Counted from the first letter of the stretch, positions 19,557-28,944 are shown. The stretch: 64,000 bases of DNA from Stentor roeselii (GCA_006503475.1 RSEH01000067.1:62001-126000); one strand, 5' to 3'. Numbers and translations: made by a program. Notes: generated by a model from the letters alone, not told the origin.

Positions 19557-20695
19557 ATTAAATCTTTTGAATATCAAATGATTTATTCTAATACAAAATC
19601 TTATTTCAGCTGAGATTCTTTTCTTTAAAATGATTATTGAAACAGTTTTATCTCTTTATTGTTTGATAAAATATTGTAAATGATTCAGTTTCTGCATATA
19701 AAGACTGAGAATATTATGATAATTTTGAAGAAATGAACAAAAGTTATATGGTTTAAATAATGATTTTATTAATAGCATAAAATGATTCTGAAATATTTTA
19801 TAGCTAAACATCGAAGGTCCTGATGATTACGGCCAAACATTTGCTAGTTCTGTTATCGTGAAATTAATAAAAAGCTATTTCCTAGCTCACTAGAGAAAAT
19901 AACTGGAATTCGTTTTTGGATTAATTAGAATAAGGAACTAGAATGGATTATAATAAATTTTTGGATTTATTAGTTTAGTGTTAATAAAAAAATCTAATCG
20001 TCTAATATTTGCCTTTGGATTAGTCAACTGAAGAGAAATTATCTTAAAAGAGATTTTTATAATTATAGGGATATAGATATAGAATCCTTATTTTTATATT
20101 TGATTGCAATCCTTATGTTCAACCATATTATTGAGAAATACTTAATGATAGACTCTTAAGATTGATCAAACGAAAGCTTATCTTAAACGGGATATTAATA
20201 ATAGAGAGATAAAATCATAATATTTAGAAATTTAACATGATATCTCACTTTTTCTAGGGTTTATTGAATAATAATCTTAATTAGAGAAATAAGTTTAAAT
20301 ATTGATTGTTTTTATTTAATATCTACTAATTATTGATATCATCTCTGAAATTGATTAGGAAACTTAATCTCTTGTTGAACTAAAAATTTCAACAATTTTG
20401 TATAGATATTTACCTTTATTTTTGTTGATTTTAAAGGAATAACTTAAATAAATTATAATTATTATTGGTCTTGGATACTCAGAGAGATGATTTATTCTAA
20501 GATTGTATAAATTATTTTGAAAGAATATTTAAACAGCATATGATAAAATCTCTAAAATTCTTATTATATAGACAAAAGGGAATATTTACTTAGGCCTATT
20601 TTTGACTTTTATTAAGGTCTTCAAATTCTAATACATATCAAGAAATGATGAAGAAAGAATAAAAGTTAAGTACCTTTATAAAACTACTTTGCATC
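19557..20695. other. AT-rich intergenic stretch, no gene seen
   Basis: About 1.1 kb of very AT-rich sequence with stops in every frame, no further tRNA-like B box and no clear repeat. It is the 3' flank of the minus-strand DUF229 gene. Confidence 0.5.
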
Positions 20696-22675
20696 CTAAG
20701 ACTTCAAAACATGAGCATTACACAAACACGACTCATCCCCACATCCAACTCTTAAAATAACTTCCTGCAACTGAACAGTCACCTTCGAAAACGATCCATC
20801 ATATGTAACAAAAGGCATCCGATCACTATGAATCAAAACAAAAGGTTTCTTAACAAAATCAGGCTGACAGTACATAAACAAAGCTTTAACCTCCACAATT
20901 CCATTAATTTTGTACATAACCTTATAATACGTGATAAGTCCTTTCCGTTCAGGCTGGACATTCATTTTCTGAACCCTGATCAAATTAACACTAGCAAGTT
21001 TCGCACAATTATCCTGATATCTCCTTGTTTCAAAGTAAGTAAAAAGCAACTCACTGAACCTTTCCTGTAATCTATCCTGATAAAGTTCATCAACTCCAAC
21101 ATCCTTAAACCATTCACAAATACATCGATGCCCAACGACGCCAACATCTTCACAAGTTCGATTAGTCCTAATTTTTTCATTGAAAATATTATAAACATCT
21201 TCTTGGGTGTAAGATTTTTTCATGTTACTCTGAAAGTTCACATCAGGAAGGCCATAAGGATAATGTGCCAGATACCGAAGACCAAGATTCATATCAAACC
21301 TGGTAAAAAGTTGTTCTTTGTTATGATCTAAAAAGTCCTTCGCATTCATTTTCGCCTCAACTTCCTTGCTGAGGATCAAATAAGTCAAAGGCGAAAGAGT
21401 CTCTACTTTGTACCTCGGGTCTAGGATCAAGTCTGGGAACTTCCACCCGTGATCACTGATGATGTAAAGAGCGAGGTCTTCATCTCGCTTTTTCATTAAC
21501 TGTAGAAGATTTGATATGAAAATCTTTAGGTCTCTGTCTAATGTTCGAACATTTCCTGAACTTTCATGAGTTGGACTTAGATGAACGTATGCGAATTTAT
21601 TGTTGTTTTTGTAGTTGGTGAAATAGTCTGATACGTATTTGAATGATATGTTGTGGGAGTTCTCGGTTCCCATGCAACGTTGTTTACTTGAAAAATCTGT
21701 CCAGCCGTAGATATCGTAGGCGTGGCGCCAGAAGTTTTCGAAGACGTGGTCTGCAAGGATTTCTCTTCCGATAAAACGAGATAAAAAGTCCCAAACTGTG
21801 TCGTATAAAAAAAGGGTTGTGTAGCCCATATCAGAATAATGATTCCAAATAGATTTCTCTCTCTGAAGTTTCACATGTTCAGGAAAGCTTCCTTCAACAG
21901 GTAACTTCCTAGCCCCCGACAACTCAGACTTAAGTCTATCCCAAGTCATCCCATACAAGATCTGCGCCATATTCGGTAAAGTATACTCTTCAGCCATAGC
22001 AATCTTTTTAAACTCATATACCGAGTAAATCTCACTACTTTTCTTTACCTCCTTAATAAAACCTGTAAACTCATTCAAAAAGTTATAAGAAACAAACCTT
22101 GAAAGCGAGTCAAAAACCAATAAAAGAACATTAAAATTCTTCTTTCCCCCTCCCTTCCCCCACCTGATACGATTCGCTCTGTTTTCAACAGTTTTATTAA
22201 ATCGATTAAAAGCATGTGCATAGACACTTTTTCTTCCACACTTAACGAAAACATATTCAGACTTCTCTAAAAGTTGAGAAGAAGGCGACCAAGACACGGG
22301 GTCTTTGACTTCTCCTCCAAACCTCTGAGGTTCTCCAGGATCGACGAAGAAAAGCGGCTCGCCGTACTCGCATTGAACGTAAAAGTCAACACCTCTGAAA
22401 TCGACGATGTCCTGCGTCGCAGTCTTACATGCCGAGTACTTCCTCGGAGCGAAGATCTTGCGAAGTTCATCTTGTTTGTACTTCGGCTCTTGAAGTGTGC
22501 AGGTCTTTTCATTTAAGTTAGAGGAGTTGAAAGATCGAGTTGAAAGGATCTCTGAAGATGAGAAGTAAATCTTCGGTTGCTTGGGAGATGACGTGCTTGA
22601 GTACAGATAAAAAAAGATTTGGGCCAGGGTAAGGACTGAAAGACCGGTAATGCAAAGAAGTATTAAATCTTTCAT
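20696..22675 (-). CDS. DUF229 / sulfatase-like type II membrane protein
   Basis: The 659-residue protein has a single hydrophobic N-terminal segment (about residues 4-26), giving a signal anchor with the rest lumenal or extracellular. The body matches the DUF229 branch of the alkaline-phosphatase/sulfatase superfamily: NVLLLVFDSLSR (about residue 184), LPNMAQILYG (about 233), a tyrosine-rich GYTTLFLYDTVWDF, and ALYIISDHGWKFPD (about 400) with the metal-type DHG. Many Cys near the end suggest disulfides. Sequons such as NHS and NRT are present. Substrate is unknown; phosphate- or sulfate-ester hydrolysis at the cell surface is inferred from the fold. It is divergent from the FHA gene, 78 nt apart. 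Confidence 0.75.
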   Translation of the reverse strand: MKDLILLCITGLSVLTLAQIFFYLYSSTSSPKQPKIYFSSSEILSTRSFNSSNLNEKTCTLQEPKYKQDELRKIFAPRKYSACKTATQDIVDFRGVDFYVQCEYGEPLFFVDPGEPQRFGGEVKDPVSWSPSSQLLEKSEYVFVKCGRKSVYAHAFNRFNKTVENRANRIRWGKGGGKKNFNVLLLVFDSLSRFVSYNFLNEFTGFIKEVKKSSEIYSVYEFKKIAMAEEYTLPNMAQILYGMTWDRLKSELSGARKLPVEGSFPEHVKLQREKSIWNHYSDMGYTTLFLYDTVWDFLSRFIGREILADHVFENFWRHAYDIYGWTDFSSKQRCMGTENSHNISFKYVSDYFTNYKNNNKFAYVHLSPTHESSGNVRTLDRDLKIFISNLLQLMKKRDEDLALYIISDHGWKFPDLILDPRYKVETLSPLTYLILSKEVEAKMNAKDFLDHNKEQLFTRFDMNLGLRYLAHYPYGLPDVNFQSNMKKSYTQEDVYNIFNEKIRTNRTCEDVGVVGHRCICEWFKDVGVDELYQDRLQERFSELLFTYFETRRYQDNCAKLASVNLIRVQKMNVQPERKGLITYYKVMYKINGIVEVKALFMYCQPDFVKKPFVLIHSDRMPFVTYDGSFSKVTVQLQEVILRVGCGDESCLCNAHVLKS

Positions 22676-22753
22676 AGTTTATGATTAATGCAGGATTTAT
22701 CTTTTCTTATTACTTAAACTGCTTAACTCTGTAAATCGTTAACATCCAATAAT

Positions 22754-23677
22754 ATGGGAAATTCTCGGGTAATATATAAAAAGCCATCAAGTTCAACTTT
22801 AACACAAATAACTACACCCAACCTCAGAACTGACTACAGCATTTTTCTTCCTCTTGAAATAATCCATAAAGAAAACTCGATTTCTCTTCAAAAGTTAAAA
22901 CAAGCTTCAATTATCACTGATTTCTCTGAACTTTGCTCACAACAACGAGTGGCAAAGTTACAAGAACTGTCAAGTCCCATCCTCGAGCTTTCAATAAAGA
23001 ACCAAAGATTAGTCGATACTATAAAATTAACACCCAGTGGGTGGGAAGGCTCGAAAAGGCAGTCAAAAGACGGGCTGATTTTATTTGGAAGTAAGTTCAA
23101 AGACAGTGAAGGTGCAGTGGTCGTGGACTACAAGTTGAAACTAACGAACCCGTCTTATAGTGATAAAAACAGAGGACCGCACTTTATGATTTTTTTCGAT
23201 TTGGACTTGAGCAAGTTCTTTATAAGGGACTTGATGGTTGGCCTTGGAACTTTTATTAGGATTAAAGATCAGGTTGTACTTGAAGATGACTTTTTGCTTA
23301 GCTTTGGAGAAACTTTTGTATTGGTCAATGTTATTCCTAAGTCACATGATGACTGCTACCCGAAGCTTAGGCTTAAGGTCATTGGAGGGAATAACTTCAG
23401 TGAGATTTTTTATTTCAGGGCGAAAGAGTTTTATTTGTCGAGTATTGTCATTGGAAGGAATAAAAAGTGTCAGGTATGTGTGGAGGATTCCACTATTTCC
23501 AAACAACATGCTAGCATCTTTTTTAGCATCAATAAAAAGTGGGTCATTATTGATGGAACTGCTACTAGGAATAGCTTGAATGGAAGTTGGCTGTTTGCCT
23601 CAAAAGACCTAGAGTTAGAAACCGATACAGAAATAAAAGCATGTGAGTCAATCCTAAAAGTTCTAAAAATCCTCTAA
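22754..23677 (+). CDS. FHA-domain protein (possibly two FHA-like domains)
   Basis: The 307-residue protein has a canonical FHA domain at about residues 230-305: SIVIGRNKKCQVCVEDSTISKQHASIFF, then NSLNGSWLF, with the Gly-Arg, Ser-x-x-His and Asn-Gly positions that bind phosphothreonine. A second, weaker FHA-like unit lies at about 105-200, ending in MVGLGTFIRIKDQVVL. The same pairing occurs in the gene at 57767-58648, so the two are probable paralogues. The start MGNS is an N-myristoylation-type sequence. Bases 22769-22783 could be a stop-free 15-nt intron (see findings), which would remove residues 6-10. Confidence 0.85.
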   Translation: MGNSRVIYKKPSSSTLTQITTPNLRTDYSIFLPLEIIHKENSISLQKLKQASIITDFSELCSQQRVAKLQELSSPILELSIKNQRLVDTIKLTPSGWEGSKRQSKDGLILFGSKFKDSEGAVVVDYKLKLTNPSYSDKNRGPHFMIFFDLDLSKFFIRDLMVGLGTFIRIKDQVVLEDDFLLSFGETFVLVNVIPKSHDDCYPKLRLKVIGGNNFSEIFYFRAKEFYLSSIVIGRNKKCQVCVEDSTISKQHASIFFSINKKWVIIDGTATRNSLNGSWLFASKDLELETDTEIKACESILKVLKIL

Positions 23678-23729
23678 AATACTTCATCTCTAAACCTCAA
23701 CTAAAAATTCCTAATCCCTTTATAATAAA

Positions 23730-24551
23730 TTGCAAACAACAATCAGAAATTCTCCAAACACTCCTCCAACAGTAACATCAAAATCATGGTCTATCTACAA
23801 CCCCAAGTCCAAAACCTTCATCTCAGGTAAGCACGACAAGTCCCGTCGAGAAATCGCGAGTATCACAAAAATAATGACATGCATCGTTTCCTTAGAAATC
23901 TCCGAAGAAGAGCGAATTCCTCTATCACTAAAAATTCCAGTTCCAAGACAAGCAGCAAGAATCGGTGGTACTTCGGCGAACCTTCAAGAAAACGACGAAG
24001 TCCGAATAATTGATTTATTATACGGTTTGATGTTGCCTTCAGGAAACGACTGCGCAGTGACCTTGGCTTGTTTCTTTGGAAAGTTTTATCATGAGTCCCT
24101 GCCAATGGTGGGCTTTGTGAAGGTGATGAACTATATGTGCAGCTTTTTGAATCTTACTAATACTTTTTTTCAGAATCCTCATGGGATGTCTATTCGGCCA
24201 AATATTTCCTCTGCTCAAGATGTGGCTGTTTTCGCTGCTTATGCAATGGAAAATAGAACTTTTAGACAAATTGTTGGAACTGGTCAGTATTTTTGTGAAG
24301 TTTTTAGAAGTGATGTTGAAAGTAGGGAAGTTGTCTGGAATAATACAAATAAGTTGCTTGAAAGTGGATTTGATGGGATTAAGACTGGGACTACGAATAA
24401 AGCAGGACCTTGTCTTTGTGCTAGGATGATAAGTTTAGAAAGGCCTTTTATTATTACTGTTTTGAACTCTTTGACTAGCGAGGATCGATGGAAGGATACC
24501 TTGGCTTTGGCTGATTGGGTGAAGAGGATTGATTTGAATGATATAAACTAG
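23730..24551 (+). CDS. D-Ala-D-Ala carboxypeptidase-like serine hydrolase (peptidase S11 type), no ATG start
   Basis: The reading frame encodes about 273 residues with all three active-site motifs of the S11 penicillin-binding peptidases: SITK (S44-K47), SGN (104-106) and KTG (218-220). The spacing is normal and HGM...S AQD lies between. Bacterial members trim peptidoglycan, but a ciliate makes none, so it may act on engulfed bacterial wall material or another peptide. No signal peptide or C-terminal anchor is seen. The frame is open from a TAA at 23712-23714, but no ATG precedes the catalytic Ser; the first in-frame ATG (about 23875) would delete it. I set the start at TTG 23730, just after a TATAATAAA element. 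Either non-AUG initiation, a sequence error or a broken start is possible. Confidence 0.75.
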   Translation: MQTTIRNSPNTPPTVTSKSWSIYNPKSKTFISGKHDKSRREIASITKIMTCIVSLEISEEERIPLSLKIPVPRQAARIGGTSANLQENDEVRIIDLLYGLMLPSGNDCAVTLACFFGKFYHESLPMVGFVKVMNYMCSFLNLTNTFFQNPHGMSIRPNISSAQDVAVFAAYAMENRTFRQIVGTGQYFCEVFRSDVESREVVWNNTNKLLESGFDGIKTGTTNKAGPCLCARMISLERPFIITVLNSLTSEDRWKDTLALADWVKRIDLNDIN

Positions 24552-24604
24552 TTAACTTGTTACTTTCTTCAACTCTTGAAAATACTTATTTTTTTCAATA
24601 AAGT

Positions 24605-24711
24605 TAAGAAATGATTTAGTTTCAATAAGAAATGATTTAGTTTGCATAAGAATTGATTTAGTTTCAATAAGAAATGATTTATTTTTCAATAAGAAATGAT
24701 TCAGTTTTCAT
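24605..24711. repeat. Tandem repeat, about 22-nt unit, five copies
   Basis: Imperfect copies of AATAAGAAATGATTTAGTTTC follow one another between the carboxypeptidase-like gene and the PSMG4-like gene. The copies differ by single substitutions and 1-nt length changes. The array ends about 10 nt before the ATG at 24721, so it fills the whole promoter region. Confidence 0.8.
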
Positions 24712-24720
24712 TAAAATTAT

Positions 24721-25047
24721 ATGGAAAAAGTTGAAATCCCTACAGAAGACAACATTTTCTACCTGGAAGTCCTGAAACTCGACTCAAGCGCACTGGTCAT
24801 CATCACCGACAATCAAAGACGACTAGAAAACTTCAGCCTGGTGATTCAAAACCGGTTCGTACATTTCACATAGGAGCCACTTCCATCAATAATCCCAATC
24901 GAAGGTCCTTTAATTTCCCTTCCATTCATGCAGAAGCTTAGCCGTAAGTTCGGAGTCCTTTCATTCAGCATAAACTGTCCAATTCCCTCAAGTCTTTACC
25001 CATCACTGGAAGTAACTCTTTCATCTCTTTTAACCAAATTAGATTGA
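24721..25047 (+). CDS. PSMG4: Proteasome assembly chaperone 4-like protein (two exons)
   Basis: CDS is join(24721..24858,24874..25047), 103 residues, ending in TGA. Exon 1 runs into a TAG that belongs to a 15-nt intron; after splicing the frame stays open. The protein has the size and layout of PSMG4/PAC4: an N-terminal beta strand pair (FYLEVLKLDSSALVIITDN), a helix with RRLENFSLVIQNRFEPLPS resembling the LRNLAVAMCSRYDSIP region, then LSRKFGVLSFSINCPI like the LARKTNKQVFVSYNLQ strand. PAC3-PAC4 guides assembly of the 20S alpha ring. The match is by motif reading and PAC3 remains possible. It converges on eL34 with 14 nt between stops. Confidence 0.6.
24859..24873 (+). other. 15-nt intron in PSMG4-like gene
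   Basis: GTACATTTCACATAG: GT...AG, A at position 10, in-frame TAG at its end. It is phase 0, and its removal joins two frames that together give a complete small protein. Confidence 0.8.
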
Positions 25048-25061
25048 TAATAACTATCTAG

Positions 25062-25397
25062 TTACTTAGCCTTCTTCTGCTGCATCTTTTTCTTAATGAC
25101 CTTGATTTCTTCAGTCAAAAAAGCCCGAACAATCCTATCTTTAACAACAGAATGATTCAAAACGCCTCCATAAGCCCTGGAAACAGTCAAAGACGTTCTG
25201 GCCAAAGTCGCGTATTTCCTAGGCCGAAGTCGGGGAATCCCTGAAAGTCTCGTCTTGCTTTCTCGACATTGAGGACCTGAAGCGATCTTATCAGCGTAAT
25301 GCACGACGAGTCTTCCTCCTGGAGTCCTGACCTGCCAGATTTTGTTGGACTTGGTGTGGTAAGAATTTCTTTTGCGAAGGGTGACTCTTTTGACCAT
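25062..25397 (-). CDS. RPL34: 60S ribosomal protein eL34
   Basis: The 111-residue protein matches eL34 across its length: a basic N-terminus with RVTLRKRNSYHTKSNK, then VRTPGGRLVVHY, RLRPRKYATLAR and SRAYGG, and a lysine-rich C-terminal helix. Length is normal for the family. eL34 is part of the large cytosolic ribosomal subunit. It has no intron. Its start is 35 nt from the divergent SHIPPO gene. Confidence 0.95.
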   Translation of the reverse strand: MVKRVTLRKRNSYHTKSNKIWQVRTPGGRLVVHYADKIASGPQCRESKTRLSGIPRLRPRKYATLARTSLTVSRAYGGVLNHSVVKDRIVRAFLTEEIKVIKKKMQQKKAK

Positions 25398-25432
25398 TTA
25401 TTTTCTTGTTTACATGAAGCTCTGTAGTAAAA

Positions 25433-26383
25433 ATGTCAGAGTGCTCGGAATACTCACCGACAAGGTCACCTGTTAACTCGCCTTTACTCCCTATTCAGGA
25501 AATTTATGAAATTAATAAAGGCAATAGTGGCGATTGGGGCATCGAAGGTTATAAGATCTCGAAAAGACCTCAACTTCTTATCGTTAAAGAAAACTTATTT
25601 CCTAAAGCGAAGAGAAGTGATACTTTTTCACTTTCTCCTTCAAGGATGAAAGACCCTGACTCAAGAAAATACTCTCCTACTTTTGAACAACTGCAAAAAA
25701 AGTACTGGAAACCAAATAATGGCCAGTTCGGTAAAGATAAAAAAAAAAGTTATATCGATGAAGCGATTAAAATCAGTCCTAAAACACCGGGACCTGGGAA
25801 TTACTTTTCAGTGGAAAAGGGAAAATTGGAACCGATCCGGAAAAGTCCTTTGGGAAAAATGGACAAAGCTGAAATTGTCAACTTTTTAAGCACTACTGAA
25901 TTTCACGGTGAAGAATCTCCTAGTCCTGGTCAGTACTTCGCGACTGAAGCTGACAGGGAAAAAGCAGTATTTTTTATTTAGTATAGCAAAAGAGAACGTA
26001 AAAGTCCTGTTTTTCGTTATTTCACTCAGAAGGTTAAAAAACGTCAAGAAAAAGACATAGTCGGCCCTGGGTACCTTGTAGATCTCGAAAAAAACATGAT
26101 GAAAGAAGGGAAAAAAGTTAAAATTTACTCAGCTTTTTTTCCAAAATCGAAAGCACCGAGTCTTATTGAACAGACCGCCCTTCGTAGTAAGTTCATTCCT
26201 GATGTCGGGTTTTATAAAAATATTGACAGTGCTTATAACAAGTACCTGGTGATTCCAAAGGAAAGGTTCACCCAGTTCAGCAAGTCGTCATTCAGCCGGT
26301 ACTCAGAAGTCGCTGCGAAGAGCAAGTCTTGGGTGCCTGGTCCAGGGGCTTACGATATTTTGCCTCCGATGAGGAAAAAATAA
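25433..26383 (+). CDS. SHIPPO (STPGR) repeat protein, ODF3-like (two exons)
   Basis: CDS is join(25433..25966,25982..26383), 311 residues. Several Pro-Gly-Pro-Gly repeats of the SHIPPO/STPGR type are seen: TPGPGNYF (about residue 120), SPSPGQYF (about 162), VGPGYLVD (just after the junction) and VPGPGAYD near the C-terminus. Such repeats occur in ODF3 and in microtubule inner or outer proteins that line ciliary and cortical microtubules. A role in cilia or the cortex is inferred. A 15-nt intron carries the TAG that would otherwise end exon 1, and a conserved-type repeat resumes right after it. Confidence 0.8.
25967..25981 (+). other. 15-nt intron in SHIPPO gene
   Basis: GTATTTTTTATTTAG: GT...AG, A at position 10, in-frame TAG, phase 0. 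The same frame and the same repeat type continue on both sides. Confidence 0.88.
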
Positions 26384-26413
26384 TAGAAAATTAACCATTG
26401 TTCTCCCCCATAA

Positions 26414-27907
26414 ATGCTGGAAATAAGGCATGTTTGTTTAGTTCCTCCTGGTCTTGTACTGCTTTCTCATCTTAAACAAGAGAAAAAATTCCAGCCTATT
26501 GAGTACTTCGTTGTTGTTGTTGCTTTGATATTGTTTTTTTACTATAGGAACTATAAGGAAGAGAAAAAAGTCTTCCCTAGGAAGGAAAATTGTAAGGAAA
26601 TGATGAAAGAGATTAAATTAACGGAGTTAAAGTCGAGAATACAATCTTTGAGCTCTAGAAATGAAGATTCATTGCCGATTATTCGATATTCGTCTTCGAG
26701 GATTGACTCTAGTATTGAAATTCCTGAGAGTCAGTCTCCGAATTACTTGAAACAGTCTACTTCGGTTCATGTTCCGTTTATGACTCGCAGTCGAACTCTT
26801 GGTAAAGCTGCTGTGAAGGTCAAGGATGACTCACAAATGCAGAGACTGGTGAAACATAGAGAAGAGTTTATTCAGTTAAATGAAAAAATCAGGTCGGAAT
26901 CAATACCTGATAACTCTTTAGATGAGATTGTGAAGAAGTTTGATCCTTTGATGGACAATATCATAAAATACTACGCACAGCTAAAAAGCCACAAAGAAGA
27001 AGTAAAAGAAAAACCAAAAACCCCAGGAGCCAAGACCAGAATAGTAGTAGACCCAAGCGAGAAGCTCTACCAAGAAGACATCCAAAAGAAAGTCGAGCTC
27101 TACAAAAAAAGCCTCGAAGAAAGCAAGCAACATCTAGACAAAGAATCATCAACAAACATAAAAGGAATAGTGAGTCAAATCACATCAGACGTGAACGACA
27201 CTACCCATTTATCAGGTCGAATCAAAGCCCTTCTCGAAATTCTCCGTTCCCTGAACCCAGAGAGTTTAAAATCTGCAATTTACGTTCTCTGCGACGCAGT
27301 CGTAAGCCGGGGTCTAGACCAATGCGACTCTATAGACATCGGTGCAAGTTTTTCTCTGAACTACACAAAATTTATTCTAACAATCGCGAAAAGTTACCGT
27401 CAAATTCACGAAATTTACTTCATCGCAGTGATAAGCAGAAAATACTTGTTTTATCCTCTGGTCACTGAGCAGAACTTAGAAGAAATCAGAAAAAGAAGTG
27501 AAATTAAAGACTTGAGTCCAAGTGGAAAACTCAATGAAAGTGAAAAGGATAAACTTTCAAGGTCTCTTGACTTGTGCAGGGCTTTCGGGTTCTTGATTGG
27601 AAGTCTTTTCGCTAGTAAAGACTCTAACTTTAATGAAGGGGATATTTGGAGGTACTTGGCTTATATTTTGAACTTGAAAATAGAATATGTTGATAGGGCT
27701 TATATGCCCTTTTTGTTAGGGTTTCTTAAGAGCTCGGCTGGAAGACTGAGATGTGTATATGGAAAACAGTTTTTAAAACTTGTCGAGTTTCTTGCTGGTG
27801 ATTATGCTCAGAGCTTGCAGAGTAAGTTTGGAAGTAACCCTTATTTAAGAGCTTATATCACACAGTTGCGAGAACTGCTGAATAAAACAAGAGAAGAAAT
27901 TAATTGA
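26414..27907 (+). CDS. GLE1: GLE1-like mRNA export factor
   Basis: The 497-residue protein has a charged coiled-coil middle (about residues 130-245). The C-terminal helical domain (about 250-490) has the pattern of GLE1: LLEILRSLNPES, IHEIYFIAVISRKYLFYPLVTEQ, GDIWRYLAYILNL, and FLKSSAGRLRCVYGKQFLKLVEFL. GLE1 with inositol hexakisphosphate activates the DEAD-box helicase DBP5 at the nuclear pore. Unusually, the N-terminus has a hydrophobic stretch, YFVVVVALILFFYY (about residues 31-44), that looks like a membrane anchor. The ATG at 26414 has the usual ATAAATG context. Identity is by motif; the anchor is directly visible. Confidence 0.65.
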   Translation: MLEIRHVCLVPPGLVLLSHLKQEKKFQPIEYFVVVVALILFFYYRNYKEEKKVFPRKENCKEMMKEIKLTELKSRIQSLSSRNEDSLPIIRYSSSRIDSSIEIPESQSPNYLKQSTSVHVPFMTRSRTLGKAAVKVKDDSQMQRLVKHREEFIQLNEKIRSESIPDNSLDEIVKKFDPLMDNIIKYYAQLKSHKEEVKEKPKTPGAKTRIVVDPSEKLYQEDIQKKVELYKKSLEESKQHLDKESSTNIKGIVSQITSDVNDTTHLSGRIKALLEILRSLNPESLKSAIYVLCDAVVSRGLDQCDSIDIGASFSLNYTKFILTIAKSYRQIHEIYFIAVISRKYLFYPLVTEQNLEEIRKRSEIKDLSPSGKLNESEKDKLSRSLDLCRAFGFLIGSLFASKDSNFNEGDIWRYLAYILNLKIEYVDRAYMPFLLGFLKSSAGRLRCVYGKQFLKLVEFLAGDYAQSLQSKFGSNPYLRAYITQLRELLNKTREEIN

Positions 27908-28121
27908 TTATTTATAATAGTGCAAATAAATTTCAGGTTTTTCCTTAGCTGAAAAGGCCTTAATTGTTAAAGACCTGAAAAATTATCTAAAGTCTCCAAA
28001 TTTCAATTATTTTTTCGTGATTTTCGATCTCTCAAAATTTATTAGAGTAAGATTATTTCTCATCCACTTCTAATAAAACCATTTCTGATTGTCTCGATCG
28101 ATGCATTAAAGCAAAATTTTC

Positions 28122-28538
28122 ATGGACGTGATTAACAATACAAAAATGAACTTAAATTCCAGAAACAATTTCACTTGCCAGGTGTGCTTCAAGGTCCTTT
28201 CATCCAGACAAGGACTTCTACAGCATAAAAACACTCATACCGGTGCGAAGCCATACAAATGTAACTATCCAAACTGTTGTTTAGCCTACCGCCACGCCAG
28301 TCAACTCTCAAACCACAAATTGGTTCATAAAACACTGAGAAGACCTGTTGGAAAAGACTTCACTGACATTAAACACTTCATCAAAATCATGCTCTTGTAC
28401 TTCTCTTCAAATGATTATCAAACCACCGAGCTGCCGAAGACTCAGAAGCCTTTAAAAGTCCATCTTCCTAAAATTTCATTCAAAGAATTCTCAGGAAAAC
28501 TTCCTTTGGCTCCTCAGTTGGAAGGCTTAAGTAATTAA
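28122..28538 (+). CDS. Small C2H2 zinc-finger protein
   Basis: The 138-residue protein carries two classic C2H2 fingers: CQVC...QHKNTH with the linker TGAKPY, then CNYPNC...NHKLVH (about residues 16-70). A 70-residue tail follows without recognised motifs. Probable DNA-binding protein in the nucleus; target unknown. The finger arrangement resembles the small gene at 59038-59373. Confidence 0.8.
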   Translation: MDVINNTKMNLNSRNNFTCQVCFKVLSSRQGLLQHKNTHTGAKPYKCNYPNCCLAYRHASQLSNHKLVHKTLRRPVGKDFTDIKHFIKIMLLYFSSNDYQTTELPKTQKPLKVHLPKISFKEFSGKLPLAPQLEGLSN

Positions 28539-28944
28539 AATATTTGAATTGTTTCTAGAAAGGTTGGGTTTAATTTAATGAGGAAATTTAAATTTGCCTT
28601 CAGGATGAAGAAAGCTGAATTAACTGTTTTCGGAGAGGGTTGATTTGAGACTTTATTGAATTTGGATTTTGGGTTGGATTGTTGGGATTATGTTAATCTT
28701 TTAGGAAATCTTTCTTGATTTTAAGGAGTTGGTATTATAAGAATGCTTATTTGATTAATTTTCATATAAATTTTTTAGAGTGAAATTTACTTGTTTCATT
28801 TTTGTTTAGCATCAGAATCTAAACATTATTTATTTAAGCTAATTTTGTTTAAACCTTTGAGTTTGGTTATTATTTTTAAAATTATAAAATCATGATAAGA
28901 AGGGTTTACATATGCATTCTTTTAAATCCTGTTGAATTATATAA
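28539..28944. other. Intergenic, no gene seen
   Basis: About 400 nt of AT-rich sequence between two plus-strand genes, without coding potential or clear repeats. It ends in TATATAAATG at the next start. Confidence 0.5.
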
